From positions 1-64,000 of the forward strand of contig CAJXKF010000007.1 of assembly GCA_913055695.1 (NCBI GenBank): 64,000 nucleotides of DNA, given 5' to 3'. The translations under genes were made by a program, and so were the position numbers. The notes beneath the pieces were generated by a model, which saw only the letters and a list, made by a program, of their open reading frames with translations, was not told the DNA's origin and searched no databases. Positions within the stretch are counted from its first letter, which is position 1; each line of letters begins with the position of its first letter. The stretch comes from an uncultured Methylophaga sp. Its GTDB lineage: Bacteria; Pseudomonadota; Gammaproteobacteria; Nitrosococcales; Methylophagaceae. Shown here piece by piece: positions 1-9,387 of this stretch.

Positions 1-23
1 GTTGATGCTCATGATTAAAACAA

Positions 24-70
24 TGTGTTACCTATGTATCTGAACTTTTGTGTCACCTATGTTCTTGATT
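24..70. mobile_element. Possible end of an insertion sequence (tandem terminal repeats)
   Basis: Two 22-bp direct repeats sit 25 bp apart (24-45 and 49-70), both built on the core TGTGT(T/C)ACCTATGT followed by a CTGAAC/CTTGAT-like tail. Repeated 'tgtcacctatgt' blocks of this kind occur inside the ends of some IS21- and IS481-type elements. The transposase would lie left of the window, so this is an inference from terminal repeats alone. Confidence 0.35.
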
Positions 71-117
71 CGTACAGGCAGCCCACAGCTTGCCCTGCGG
101 GTTCCCTGTGCTTCTCA

Positions 118-181
118 ATCAGTTTGGACACGACGAAAACTCGCTGCGCTCAGACACTCGTCGTGTTTGATCCAAACTGAT
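118..181 (+). repeat. REP-like hairpin repeat, copy 1
   Basis: Arms atcagtttgga + cacgacga (118-136) pair with tcgtcgtg + tccaaactgat (158-165 and 171-181), with a 5-nt bulge at 166-170. The loop (137-157) carries the aaactcgctgcgctcagacac text that is also found, inverted, in the 313-377 copy. The stems of the two copies differ in sequence but each is self-complementary. Confidence 0.65.
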
Positions 182-228
182 TTGCGATGCTCGGCTGCGC
201 AAAAGGGCGGGTTCACCCTCCCCCCAAC

Positions 229-249
229 CCTCTCCCATCAAGGGAGAGG
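229..249. repeat. CT/GA intergenic hairpin
   Basis: A perfect 8-bp stem, cctctccc/gggagagg, closes a 5-nt loop (atcaa). This resembles a very common dispersed palindrome in proteobacterial intergenic DNA. It lies between the two REP-like copies. No T-run follows, so it is unlikely to be an intrinsic terminator. Confidence 0.5.
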
Positions 250-312
250 ATGACCTGATCAAGATATGCCGCGAACACCAAGGATCCCCTTTTGTGCTGA
301 CGAGTAGCGCAG

Positions 313-377
313 GTTTATCTGGATAAGGATTGAGCAGTGTTTGAGCGTAGCGAGTTTTGCTCAATCCCCAGATAAAC
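313..377 (-). repeat. REP-like hairpin repeat, copy 2 (inverted)
   Basis: Arms gtttatctgg + ggattgagca (313-322, 327-336) pair with tgctcaatcc + ccagataaac (358-367, 368-377), leaving a 4-nt bulge (ataa). The loop, read on the minus strand, is nearly identical to the loop of the 118-181 copy, with two base changes. The pair therefore looks like an inverted REP doublet about 195 bp apart. Confidence 0.65.
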
Positions 378-712
378 TGAGCAACGCAGTGAAGCCGCAG
401 GCCAGCACTGTGGGGCGCCCTAGGGTTGTTAGGGAAATGGGCGCGCATTTCCCTGACTCGCCCTCAAGGCGAAATATAGCTCTCGAATCAGAACTGAAAG
501 AGCTATTTTGATTTGCGACATCACTGTCGCTCACCGCACGGGTGAGAAGAAATTCCTCTGTGATGAATTTGGATGCATGAAGCACAGGCAGGTCAAGCCG
601 CATGGATGCAACAAATCAACATAATTGAAGTCCCTTCGGCAGCGTTGGTTTGAATAAAAAATCTACTTACGGATGGCTGAGCGCACTAAAACCAAGCTTT
701 GCATGCATTTTC

Positions 713-738
713 GTTGGGCTTCGCAAGCTCAGCCCAAC
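713..738. repeat. GTTGGGCT hairpin (dispersed repeat type)
   Basis: An 8-bp stem, gttgggct/agcccaac, closes a 10-nt loop. 'Gttgggc...gcccaacctac' palindromes are frequent dispersed intergenic repeats in Proteobacteria. It lies about 37 bp beyond the ppc stop codon and could protect the 3' end of that transcript. Confidence 0.5.
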
Positions 739-774
739 CTACTTAGTCACTCCAGCCGATGCAGGAATCCAGCA

Positions 775-3618
775 TCAACCGGTATTCCTCATCCCCGCCG
801 AAATCGCACTAATCGTCCGCAACAGCGGGTCCAGCCAGCGCTGACGTTCTTCCTCAGTATGCGAACCATCACGATAGCGCTGCAGCAATAGGATCTGCAT
901 ATAGTTGATCGGATCGAGATAAGGCTCGCGCCGGCGCAGCGAGCTTTTCAGTGAGGGCAGCTCCGCCAGCAACGAATCCGCTTCCACCACCAGCAGCACC
1001 TGCTTAACGGTCTTGTGATATTCGGCCGCAATCAGCTCGAAAACCTGCTGACCCTGAAAGGCATCTTCGCATAGCGCTGCGTAACGGCGGGCGATATTCA
1101 TATCGGCCTTGGACAATGACATTTGGGTGTTACTGAGCAGAGCACGGAAAAACGGCCACTGTCTGACCATTTGCCGCAGAATGGCTATTTTGTCTTCATC
1201 GCCCTGATGCCAGGCTTCCAGGGCCGTGCCGATGCCATACCAGGCTGGCAGTGTGTGGCGTGACTGGGCCCAGGAAAACACCCAGCCGATAGCACGCACC
1301 GAGGATTTGGAGCGGTCACCGGGTTTACGATGTGACGGCCTCGAGCCAATATTCATCATGCCGATCTCGGTGACCGGACAGACTTCGTAAAAGTAATCCA
1401 GAAAGCCCGGGGTATCCTCTGTCAGCTTGCGATAGCTGGCTTCACCGGTTCTGGTCAGGTTCTGCATGATATCGAGATAGGCGGGTTCCACCTGACCGAT
1501 TTCGGTCACCAGGCTGCGCGAGGCTTTCATCAGACCGGACACGCCCATGCCCAGCTCGTAAGCCGCAGTTTCGACATTCCCGTATTTGAATGACAGCACT
1601 TCACCCTGCTCGGTGAATTTAATCTGACCATGCACCGTGCCCATTGGCTGCGACAAGATTGCATCATGGGTCGGGCCGCCGCCGCGACCGATGGTACCGC
1701 CACGGCCATGGAACATGCGACACTCGACTTCATGCTGCTGGGTCAGACGGGTGATTTTCTTCTGCGCCTGGAACAGATTCCAGCCGGAAGCAAGAATACC
1801 GCCGTCTTTGCAGGAATCCGAATAGCCCAGCATCACCTCCTGCAGATTACCGGAATCTGCCAGCAGCCGGCGGTAGACCGGATTTTCCAGCAACGAAGAC
1901 ATCACGGGTTCGATATGACTCAAGTCCTCGATAGTCTCGAACAGTGGCGCGACACGCACATGGCAGAAACTGTCACCGTTATCATCAAAGCCACATAGCC
2001 CGGCAAAGCGGGCCAGCGTCAGCACTTCCAGAATATGGCTGGCCTCGTGGGTCATCGAAATCACATAACTGCCGAACGCCTTGCTGCTGACCTCACTGTG
2101 CAGGCGTGTCATCAGGGTAAATACATTCAGCACTTCCTGATTATCGGAGTCCAGTGTCGGCAATGACGGCAGACTGGGCTGCGACAGTAATTCGGTGAGC
2201 AGCTGTTGGCGCCCTGCTTCATCCAGTTGCAGGTAATTCTGCTCAAGATCCGTGGCCTTCAATACCTCCGCAAGCGTCTGACTATGGCGGGTCGACTCCT
2301 GACGGATATCCAGGTGATAAAGATAAAAACCGAAGGTCTCAACCAGACGAATCAGATCATTGAGCTCGGCCCCGGCCAGTTCTTTGTCGCCGTTCTCTAC
2401 CAGCGAGTCATAGATCAGGTTGAGATCAGCCAAGAGCTCATCTTCATTTGCATAAGCCAGCCCCAACGCGGTCGGTTCCAGATCCGGACGGAAATACTGC
2501 TGTAACAGGCGCAGATTATCTTCCAGCCGGTGACGCATCATATAAAGCTTGCGGCGATAGGGTTCATTCAGAAAACGATCCGGCTTGGCGCGGAAGGCCC
2601 CGGCATAGCGTTTTTCAGACTCGGCGATGTCCTCTGCCAAAGCATCACTGATCCAGCATAAGGGCTGGGAATGGGTCAGTATGTAACTGAGCTTGGTGAC
2701 ATCTTCCAGATAACGGCGAATGACAGTGCGCTTTTGCAGCTGAATCGCCATCTCGGTGGTTTCAGCCGTGACAAATGGGTTACCGTCGCGGTCACCACCG
2801 ATCCAGGAGCCGAATTTCACAAAGCCCGGCACTTTAAACGTCTGACCGGCCTCAATCTCATCGCTGTAAACCCGGCGAATCGCGTTTTCCAGATTGCGGT
2901 AAGTGCGCGGCACCGCATCAAACAGGCTGACATTGAAGTAATACAGGCCGTTTTTAATTTCATCGCGTACGGTCGGTTTCACTGCACGTACTTCATCGGT
3001 GGACCACAACAGCTGTATCTGCCGCTTGATTTCCTTGCGTGTGCGCTCTTCATCAAAAGCGGTGAGTGGCTCATTGGTCAGCTGCTCATCCAGCAGGAAG
3101 ATCCGGCGCAGAATTTCCATCACGGTGCGGCGTTTGGACTCGGTCGGATGCGCGGTGAACACCGGCATATACACCAGCGAATCCAGCAAAGGCTGCAACT
3201 GGGCCAGCGACACCCCAGCCTGCCTGAACTGATGTAAAGTATCCAGATAAGAGCCTTCCCACAGCTCGCCGCCGTTACGCAGCTGCGTCATCCGGTTGTG
3301 ATAGTTAAAGGCTTCTTCTGCCGTGTTGAGCAGGCTGAAGTACATGCTGAAAGCGCGAATCACTTCCCGCAATGTGGTCTCGTCCAGCGTATTAAGAAAA
3401 CTCAGCAACTCGCTGCGTAGCCCCGCATTGTCGTCTTTGCGCAGGTTGATAAAGCCTTTGCGCAGCCGTTCCACGGTTTCAAACACTTCACGCCCGGCGC
3501 GTTCATCAATCACCTCGCCCAGAATGTGGCCGAGAAAACGCACATGCTGGCGCAGGTCCTTGTCGCTGAGCAAAGACAGTTTTTCGACTGTACTGAGTAC
3601 AGGCTGATAGTCAGTCAT
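775..3618 (-). CDS. ppc: Phosphoenolpyruvate carboxylase
   Basis: This 947-aa enzyme adds bicarbonate to phosphoenolpyruvate to give oxaloacetate, refilling the TCA cycle; it is cytosolic. The first catalytic histidine motif, VFTAHPTESKRR, is at residues 153-164 (His157). The glycine-rich motif GRGGGPTHDAILSQP is near residues 641-656, and the protein ends in the family's typical GMRNTG. It is some 60 residues longer than the E. coli enzyme, with the extra length spread internally and at the N-terminus. The gene starts 3 bp after the glgA stop, so the two are very probably cotranscribed. The call is secure. Confidence 0.97.
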   Translation of the reverse strand: MTDYQPVLSTVEKLSLLSDKDLRQHVRFLGHILGEVIDERAGREVFETVERLRKGFINLRKDDNAGLRSELLSFLNTLDETTLREVIRAFSMYFSLLNTAEEAFNYHNRMTQLRNGGELWEGSYLDTLHQFRQAGVSLAQLQPLLDSLVYMPVFTAHPTESKRRTVMEILRRIFLLDEQLTNEPLTAFDEERTRKEIKRQIQLLWSTDEVRAVKPTVRDEIKNGLYYFNVSLFDAVPRTYRNLENAIRRVYSDEIEAGQTFKVPGFVKFGSWIGGDRDGNPFVTAETTEMAIQLQKRTVIRRYLEDVTKLSYILTHSQPLCWISDALAEDIAESEKRYAGAFRAKPDRFLNEPYRRKLYMMRHRLEDNLRLLQQYFRPDLEPTALGLAYANEDELLADLNLIYDSLVENGDKELAGAELNDLIRLVETFGFYLYHLDIRQESTRHSQTLAEVLKATDLEQNYLQLDEAGRQQLLTELLSQPSLPSLPTLDSDNQEVLNVFTLMTRLHSEVSSKAFGSYVISMTHEASHILEVLTLARFAGLCGFDDNGDSFCHVRVAPLFETIEDLSHIEPVMSSLLENPVYRRLLADSGNLQEVMLGYSDSCKDGGILASGWNLFQAQKKITRLTQQHEVECRMFHGRGGTIGRGGGPTHDAILSQPMGTVHGQIKFTEQGEVLSFKYGNVETAAYELGMGVSGLMKASRSLVTEIGQVEPAYLDIMQNLTRTGEASYRKLTEDTPGFLDYFYEVCPVTEIGMMNIGSRPSHRKPGDRSKSSVRAIGWVFSWAQSRHTLPAWYGIGTALEAWHQGDEDKIAILRQMVRQWPFFRALLSNTQMSLSKADMNIARRYAALCEDAFQGQQVFELIAAEYHKTVKQVLLVVEADSLLAELPSLKSSLRRREPYLDPINYMQILLLQRYRDGSHTEEERQRWLDPLLRTISAISAGMRNTG

Positions 3619-3621
3619 AAA

Positions 3622-5085
3622 TTACCGATTCGCAATGTGGTGATAGAGTTCAATATAGGTGTTGGCGCTGTTTTCCCAGCTGAAGTCGTGCTGCATTGCA
3701 ACGAGCATCATGCTGCGCCAGATCCGCGGCCTCGCGAACAATGCGACAGCCCGCAGCAGCGCTTGTTCCAGCGCTTTTACCGAGGCTTCATCAAAACAGA
3801 AACCGTTGGCAGTACCAGCTTTGCGGTTTTCTTCACTGGCGTCAACCACGGTATCGGCCAGACCACCGGTATTACGCACTATCGGCAAGGTGCCATAACG
3901 CAGGCTGTACATCTGATTAAGACCGCAGGGCTCGAAACGCGACGGCATCAGAAACACATCAGCACCGGCTTCAATCTGATGCGACAGGGCTTCGTTATAG
4001 CCAATCGTGACTGCAACCCGGTCCGGATATTTCGCCCTTAGTACCCGTAAATCCTGCTCATAGCCGGCTTCGCCACTGCCGAGGCAGACCAGTTGCACAT
4101 CATGGCCCGCTTCCAGTAGCCGATTCATCGCTTCAATCGCAAGATCAATGCCTTTCTGTGACACCAGACGGCTGATCAACCCCACCAGTAAGCTATCTTT
4201 ATTGTCAGGCAGAAAAAACTGTTTCTGCAGCGCTGCTTTATTTTCCGCCTTGTTGCGTGGCTGACTGACCGAAAAGCTTTTGACGATGAAAGGGTCCGTC
4301 TCCGGATTCCAAATATGATAATCAATGCCATTGAGAATGCCGCTCAGCCGCCCCTGCTCACGGCGGTAAGCCAGCAGACCCTCAAGGCCATAGCCGAATT
4401 CATAGGTACAGATTTCGTCTGCGTAGGTCGGGCTGACGGTGGTAATTTGATCGGAAAAAATCAGGCCGCCTTTCATGAACGACATCAGGCCGTAAAACTC
4501 CAGCCCTTCCATCTGCCAGAGTGAGTCAGATAAATCCAGCGCCTCAAATACTTCATGAGGGAACAGTCCCTGATAGGCGAGATTATGAATGGTGAAGACG
4601 GTTTGCGGACGATTTTTCCTGTCTGCGATCAGAGCCGGTGCCAGACCGGTCTGCCAGTCATTGCAGTGCAGAATGTCCGGCTGCCAGTTAAGGCCGGCTT
4701 CATTCATGGCTATTGCAGCTGCAGCTCGCGACAGCAACGCAAAACGCGCCGCGTTATCGTGCCAGTCACCGCCAGCAGGGTGGCTATAGGGGCCGCCGTC
4801 GCGATCATAATGAAATGGCGAATGCAGCAACCACAGTGTGACCTCGCTGTCAGGCAGGGTGGTCTCAAGAATATCGACCGGCAAATGATAGCCATCCAGT
4901 TTGATGGAAGCGACCTTTTCCATTTGATCCAGTTGCTTGAGGCACTGACGGTAGGCGGGCATGATAATGCGCACATCCTGACCGTGCTCCTGCAGTGCGA
5001 TCGGCAGGCTGGCTGAGACGTCAGCCAGGCCACCCGTCTTCATCAGCGGGTGCACCTCGCTACTGGCAAATAGAATTTTTCGCAC
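3622..5085 (-). CDS. glgA: Glycogen synthase (ADP-glucose type, GT5)
   Basis: GlgA transfers glucose from ADP-glucose to a growing alpha-1,4-glucan. The N-terminal KTGGLADV motif binds ADP-glucose, and the C-terminal SRFEPCGLNQMYSLRYG segment holds the retaining-glycosyltransferase EX7E motif. I chose the GTG at 5085, giving 487 aa, because GGGAG lies 7 bases upstream and the product begins VRKILFASSEVHP, as in family members. The upstream TTG at 5109 has no such site. No other glycogen gene is nearby, and pairing with ppc downstream is the only operon context visible. It is divergent from zwf. Confidence 0.95.
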   Translation of the reverse strand: MRKILFASSEVHPLMKTGGLADVSASLPIALQEHGQDVRIIMPAYRQCLKQLDQMEKVASIKLDGYHLPVDILETTLPDSEVTLWLLHSPFHYDRDGGPYSHPAGGDWHDNAARFALLSRAAAAIAMNEAGLNWQPDILHCNDWQTGLAPALIADRKNRPQTVFTIHNLAYQGLFPHEVFEALDLSDSLWQMEGLEFYGLMSFMKGGLIFSDQITTVSPTYADEICTYEFGYGLEGLLAYRREQGRLSGILNGIDYHIWNPETDPFIVKSFSVSQPRNKAENKAALQKQFFLPDNKDSLLVGLISRLVSQKGIDLAIEAMNRLLEAGHDVQLVCLGSGEAGYEQDLRVLRAKYPDRVAVTIGYNEALSHQIEAGADVFLMPSRFEPCGLNQMYSLRYGTLPIVRNTGGLADTVVDASEENRKAGTANGFCFDEASVKALEQALLRAVALFARPRIWRSMMLVAMQHDFSWENSANTYIELYHHIANR

Positions 5086-5099
5086 GCGAATCTCCCAAA

Positions 5100-5180
5100 A
5101 ATTGTACAATTCTGCAAATTATATACGGTCAACGGCTGTCTTATAGCCTGCAACGGGAGAAATCATGCAATCTTGTACAA
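5100..5180. promoter_or_regulatory. glgA/zwf divergent control region with paired TTGTACAA palindromes
   Basis: The 79-bp gap between glgA and zwf holds a 12-bp perfect palindrome, AATTGTACAATT (5100-5111). Its core, TTGTACAA, recurs at 5173-5180 inside zwf codons 3-6, 71 bp away. A TATAAT-like hexamer for glgA lies between them on the minus strand. Two identical dyads flanking a divergent promoter would suit a dimeric repressor. They do not match the TGTAAT-type HexR operator known to control zwf in other gammaproteobacteria. Function is inferred from symmetry only. Confidence 0.35.
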
Positions 5181-6631
5181 TTGTTATTTTTGGCGCCACC
5201 GGCGACTTGTCTAAGAAAAAATTGTTACCGGCTCTGTATCACCTCGATGCAGAAAACAGACTGACCGACGATACCCGCATCATCTGCATGGGTCGTCGTG
5301 AAGCGGCGCAGGAAGACTGGAAACAACAAGTTGTCGAGTTTGTGACCCCCAAAGCCCGTGGCGGCGTTGATAACGACATCCTGAACAAGTTTCTGGATCG
5401 CATTCATTACTTCAAATGCGATATCAACGATGCGTTCAGCTATCACGAACTGAAAAAGCTGGTCACCAGGGAAAACGGTTTCCCGCAAAATATCGTCTTC
5501 TATCTCTCTATCAGCCCGGCGCTGTTCGGCGTCGTCGGTGATCAACTGGCCGCTGTCGGCATGAACAAGGAAGATGACGGCTGGCGTCATCTGGTGGTTG
5601 AAAAGCCGTTCGGTTTCGATCAGAAAAGTGCCGAAGAACTGGAAGGCGTGCTGCGTAAGAACTTCACTGAAGAACAGACTTACCGCATCGATCACTACCT
5701 CGGTAAAGGCACGGTGCAGAATATTTTTGTATTCCGTTTTGCCAACCTGTTGCTGGAACCACTGTGGAATCGTAACTACATCGATCACGTGCAGATTACC
5801 CATGCCGAACAACAGGGTGTGGGCGGTCGTGCCGGTTACTACAATGATTCCGGCGCTTTGCGCGACATGATCCAGAGTCACCTGATGCAGGTCATGGCGC
5901 TGGTGGCGATGGAACCCCCTGCCGATCTGGATGATGAATCCTTGCGCGATGAGAAAGTGAAAGTGCTGAAAGCGATTCGTCCTATCACCGAAGACATCGT
6001 CGACCAGCATGCTTTCCGCGGCCAGTACGCCGCTGGTGAAGTTAACGGTAAACCGGAACCCGGTTACCTGGAAGACGAAGAAGTGCCGAACGACAGTGTC
6101 ACTGAAACCTATGCAGCGATGAAGATCTACATCGATAACTGGCGCTGGCGCGGTGTGCCGTTCTACCTGCGCACCGGTAAATGCATGCCGGAATCCAAAG
6201 CGATGATCGCGATTCGCTTTAAAAAGCCGCCTCAGGAGTTGTTCAAAGACACCAAGATTGGCGACAGCCATGCCAACTGGATCGTCATGGGTCTGCAGCC
6301 GGATAACACCCTGCGTATCGAACTGCAGGCCAAGCAACCGGGACTGGAACTGAAAAACCACACTGTGGCGCTGGAAACCGTCGAGTCAGACGAAACCAAA
6401 CACCGTCTGGATGCCTATGAAGCGCTGATTCTGGATGCGATTCAGGGTGACCGCTCGCTGTTCCTGCGTTCGGATGAAGTGAATCTCGCCTGGAAAGTCG
6501 TGGATCCTGTCCTCAACAAATGGGCCAAGGACAAAGACTTTATTCACACCTACCCTGCAGGCACCTGGGGTCCGGAAGAAGTCAGCCGGATTCAGGATGA
6601 TTCCTGTCACGTCTGGCGGAATAATGTCTGA
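5165..6631 (+). CDS. zwf: Glucose-6-phosphate 1-dehydrogenase
   Basis: Zwf oxidises glucose-6-phosphate to 6-phosphogluconolactone with NAD(P)+, the entry to the oxidative pentose phosphate and Entner-Doudoroff routes. The nucleotide-binding motif [10 protein letters not shown] is near residues 10-20, and the substrate motif RIDHYLGKG near 173-181. At 488 aa it is a normal full-length enzyme. A GGGAG site precedes the ATG. In this window pgl and glk lie about 30 kb away rather than adjacent. A strong terminator follows. Confidence 0.97.
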   Translation: MQSCTIVIFGATGDLSKKKLLPALYHLDAENRLTDDTRIICMGRREAAQEDWKQQVVEFVTPKARGGVDNDILNKFLDRIHYFKCDINDAFSYHELKKLVTRENGFPQNIVFYLSISPALFGVVGDQLAAVGMNKEDDGWRHLVVEKPFGFDQKSAEELEGVLRKNFTEEQTYRIDHYLGKGTVQNIFVFRFANLLLEPLWNRNYIDHVQITHAEQQGVGGRAGYYNDSGALRDMIQSHLMQVMALVAMEPPADLDDESLRDEKVKVLKAIRPITEDIVDQHAFRGQYAAGEVNGKPEPGYLEDEEVPNDSVTETYAAMKIYIDNWRWRGVPFYLRTGKCMPESKAMIAIRFKKPPQELFKDTKIGDSHANWIVMGLQPDNTLRIELQAKQPGLELKNHTVALETVESDETKHRLDAYEALILDAIQGDRSLFLRSDEVNLAWKVVDPVLNKWAKDKDFIHTYPAGTWGPEEVSRIQDDSCHVWRNNV

Positions 6632-6651
6632 GTTCAGACTGAATGAAACAG

Positions 6652-6679
6652 AAAAGCCGGCTTCAAGCCGGCTTTTTTT
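6652..6679. terminator. Bidirectional intrinsic terminator after zwf
   Basis: The 8-bp stem aagccggc/gccggctt has a 5-nt loop and is followed on the plus strand by seven T's. On the other strand it is preceded by an A-rich run, so it can serve both zwf and the convergent ATPase gene. The ATPase stop codon (6678-6680) lies inside the T tract. Confidence 0.9.
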
Positions 6680-9386
6680 ATATCTGCTGTTTTCTCCTGA
6701 ACCATTTTTCCAGTTCCACCAGCCATAGAATGACTGTCGCCACCAGCACAATCTGCAACCAGCTGTGAGCATCAATGGCGGCACTGCCGAACAGAAAATG
6801 CATCGGCGGCAGATAGGTAAAACCTAACTGGAAGACCAGCAACACAAGCACTGCCAGCAAGGCGATACGATTGCCCAGCAAGCCTGCCTTGTTAAGGACC
6901 GGTGCGGTCAGAAAACGGGTGTTGAAGAGATAAAACACCTCAAACATCACCAGCGTGTTCACCGCTACGGTTCGTGAGGCTTCCAGGCTGTGGCCTGATT
7001 CGATATGGAGCATAAACAGCGCGAAGCTACCCAGCATCATCACCACTGAGACAAAAGCGATACGAACAATCAACGCTATCGTCAGCAGCGGCGTCTGCCT
7101 TGCCCGAGGCCGGCGAGACATCAAGCCCGGCTCGGACGGCTCAAAAGCCAGCGCCAGGCCCAGCGTGACCGCAGTAATCATATTGACCCAGAGGATCTGC
7201 ACCGGTGTTATCGGCAACATCACCCCCATCACAATCGCAGCTATGATAATCAGCGCCTCGCCGGCACTCGTAGGCAGGATAAACAGAATCGCCTTGGTCA
7301 GGTTGTCGTAAACCGTGCGCCCTTCCTTCACAGCATCAACAATCGAGGCGAAATTATCATCGGCCAGCACCATATCCGAAGCGTCACGGGCCACTTCGGT
7401 TCCGTTCAAGCCCATCGCCGTGCCGATATCAGCACGCTTCAGCGCCGGCGCATCATTGACACCATCACCGGTCATCGCCACCACTTCATCGTTTTCCTGC
7501 AGGGCTTTGACCAGCCTGAGTTTATGCTCGGGCGTCGCCCGGGCAAACACGGATTTGTCTGTGACCACCTGTCGTAAGGCGGCATCATCCAGTTCGTCGA
7601 TCTCCCTGCCGCTGATAACGGTTGAGGCCATGCCCATCCTGCCGGCGATAGCGGCGGCGGTATCACTATGATCGCCGGTGATCATTTTAATTTTAATACC
7701 CGCATCCTGACACAGCCTGACCGCTTCGACCGCATCCTGCCGCGGCGGGTCCATCATCGCCACCAGCCCCAGCAAAGTCAGTCCCTGCTGGACGTCCGCA
7801 AAATCAAGCTCGGTCTTTTTTCCTTCAAAGTCCAGACTCGCCAGTGCCAGCACCCGCTGGCCTCTGGAAGCCAGGGTCCTGACCTGCTGTTGCCAATGAG
7901 CCAGATCCAGTTCCTGCCCATCATGCAGATAGCGGCACATCTCCAGTATCCTTTCCGGTGCTCCCTTGAGGTAGCAGAAATGGCGCCCCTGATGATCATG
8001 ATGCAGCGTGGCCATAAACTGATGCACTGACTCGAAGGGAATCACATCCAGTCTGGGACATGACTCGTCTTCGTATTCGCTTTCAAAACCGGCCTTGGCA
8101 GCCAGGCTGAGCAGCGCGCCTTCAGTGGGATCGCCTTCACACTGCCAGCGCTCGTCCTGGTGGCACAGCCGAGCATCATTACAGAGCAGGCCGGCTCTTA
8201 TCAGTTGCTGAAGCTCGGCGTTGGATTCCACATCGACCGTATTATCGTGCTGCCGGATATCACCATGCGGATCATAGCCACTGCCGCTGACTTGAAAATC
8301 CTGCCCTGTACTGGTCAGCATTTCAGTCACTGTCATTTCATTGCGGGTCAGGGTACCGGTTTTGTCGGTGCAGATAACGGTCACCGAGCCCAGCGTTTCC
8401 ACTGCCGGCAAGCTGCGGATAATGGCCTTTCTTCTCGCCATTTTCTGCACGCCGATAGCCAGTGTAATCGTCATAATGGCGGGGAGACCTTCCGGAATGG
8501 CGGCGACAGCGACGCTGACCGCTGCCATAAACATACTGCTTAGGGAAAACTGATGGGCAAGAATACCGACCACCATGGTCAGCACCGCAATCAGTACAAT
8601 CATGATGCTGAGCTGACGACTGAATAAGGCGATTTGCTTCAGCAGCGGTGTGGTGATTTCCTGCACCTCTGACAGCAGGCTGCTGATTCGGCCCAGTTCG
8701 GTGTCGGCACCGGTTGCCACCACAACAGCAGTCGCCTGGCCGAAAGTCACCAGTGTGCCGGAATAGAGCATGCATTGGCGGTCGGCAAGCTGAGTGGATG
8801 GGTCGACGGCGTCAGCAATTTTATCCACCGGCATCGACTCCCCCGTCAGCACCGCTTCCTGCAGTTGCAGATTTTTGGCTTTCAGCAGGCGCAGATCGGC
8901 CGGCACCTTGTCTCCCGCCTGTAAAAACACGATATCACCGGGCACCAGTTTGTCGGCACTGAGCGTGATTTTACCGCCATCTCGTTTGACGATCGCATTG
9001 GCAGTGAGCATTCGTCCCAGCGCGGCAATGGCATCTTCCGCCTTGCCTTCCTGCACTACGCCAATCAGCGCATTAATAATAACCACAGCAGTGATCACGC
9101 TGCCATCCACCCAGTGGCCCAGCATGAAGACAATCAGGGCAGCGGCAATCAGTACATAGATGAGGACGTTATTGCACTGCCCCAGAAAACGCTGCCAGAA
9201 ACCACGTCGAACGCCCTCTGGAAGACGGTTTGGGCCGAAGCGGGATAAGCGCTCGCTGGCCTCGGCAGCGGTCAGGCCCTGTTCAGTGCTGTTCAGTCCT
9301 TGCAGAACCTCAGCCCCATCCGCAGCATGCCAGGCTAGCTGTCTGGACGACCCTGCTTCGGCATGTGGGGATTGAGGCGCAGGCAT
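6678..9386 (-). CDS. P-type cation-transporting ATPase (P2 type)
   Basis: A 902-aa inner-membrane ion pump. The N-terminal cation-ATPase domain is followed by TGES (near residue 182), the phosphorylated aspartate motif DKTGTLT (near 343), the hinge [10 protein letters not shown] (near 640) and a C-terminal block of membrane helices. Helix M4 has PEGLP, as in calcium/sodium-type (P2) pumps rather than heavy-metal or Mg pumps. M6 reads NMITAVTLG, lacking the N-x-x-x-D of classic Ca2+ pumps, so the ion cannot be named. The start is one base beyond the psd stop and has no clear Shine-Dalgarno site, suggesting translational coupling. Confidence 0.92.
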   Translation of the reverse strand: MPAPQSPHAEAGSSRQLAWHAADGAEVLQGLNSTEQGLTAAEASERLSRFGPNRLPEGVRRGFWQRFLGQCNNVLIYVLIAAALIVFMLGHWVDGSVITAVVIINALIGVVQEGKAEDAIAALGRMLTANAIVKRDGGKITLSADKLVPGDIVFLQAGDKVPADLRLLKAKNLQLQEAVLTGESMPVDKIADAVDPSTQLADRQCMLYSGTLVTFGQATAVVVATGADTELGRISSLLSEVQEITTPLLKQIALFSRQLSIMIVLIAVLTMVVGILAHQFSLSSMFMAAVSVAVAAIPEGLPAIMTITLAIGVQKMARRKAIIRSLPAVETLGSVTVICTDKTGTLTRNEMTVTEMLTSTGQDFQVSGSGYDPHGDIRQHDNTVDVESNAELQQLIRAGLLCNDARLCHQDERWQCEGDPTEGALLSLAAKAGFESEYEDESCPRLDVIPFESVHQFMATLHHDHQGRHFCYLKGAPERILEMCRYLHDGQELDLAHWQQQVRTLASRGQRVLALASLDFEGKKTELDFADVQQGLTLLGLVAMMDPPRQDAVEAVRLCQDAGIKIKMITGDHSDTAAAIAGRMGMASTVISGREIDELDDAALRQVVTDKSVFARATPEHKLRLVKALQENDEVVAMTGDGVNDAPALKRADIGTAMGLNGTEVARDASDMVLADDNFASIVDAVKEGRTVYDNLTKAILFILPTSAGEALIIIAAIVMGVMLPITPVQILWVNMITAVTLGLALAFEPSEPGLMSRRPRARQTPLLTIALIVRIAFVSVVMMLGSFALFMLHIESGHSLEASRTVAVNTLVMFEVFYLFNTRFLTAPVLNKAGLLGNRIALLAVLVLLVFQLGFTYLPPMHFLFGSAAIDAHSWLQIVLVATVILWLVELEKWFRRKQQI

Positions 9387-9387
9387 A

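Larger units (their letters stand above)
1..774. other. Gene-free, hairpin-rich left edge
   Basis: No convincing gene lies here; the short open frames have no recognisable protein content. The stretch is packed with inverted repeats: two related REP-like elements, a CT/GA hairpin at 229-249, arms at 431-438/447-454, 477-484/499-506 and 515-520/525-530, and the 713-738 hairpin. Next to ppc's 3' end (748-776) the text resembles the dispersed 'tcattccagc...ggaatccag' type of intergenic repeat common in Proteobacteria. I see no T-rich terminator directly after ppc. The region looks like a sink for small dispersed repeats between an element to the left and the ppc transcription unit. Confidence 0.6.

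Noticed and set aside
119-603. Short frames at the left edge
   Set aside because: They read through hairpin repeats and have no protein-like composition.
5225-6361. 378-codon minus-strand frame opposite zwf
   Set aside because: It has no recognisable protein content and mirrors a strongly conserved gene; zwf codon use leaves the opposite strand open.
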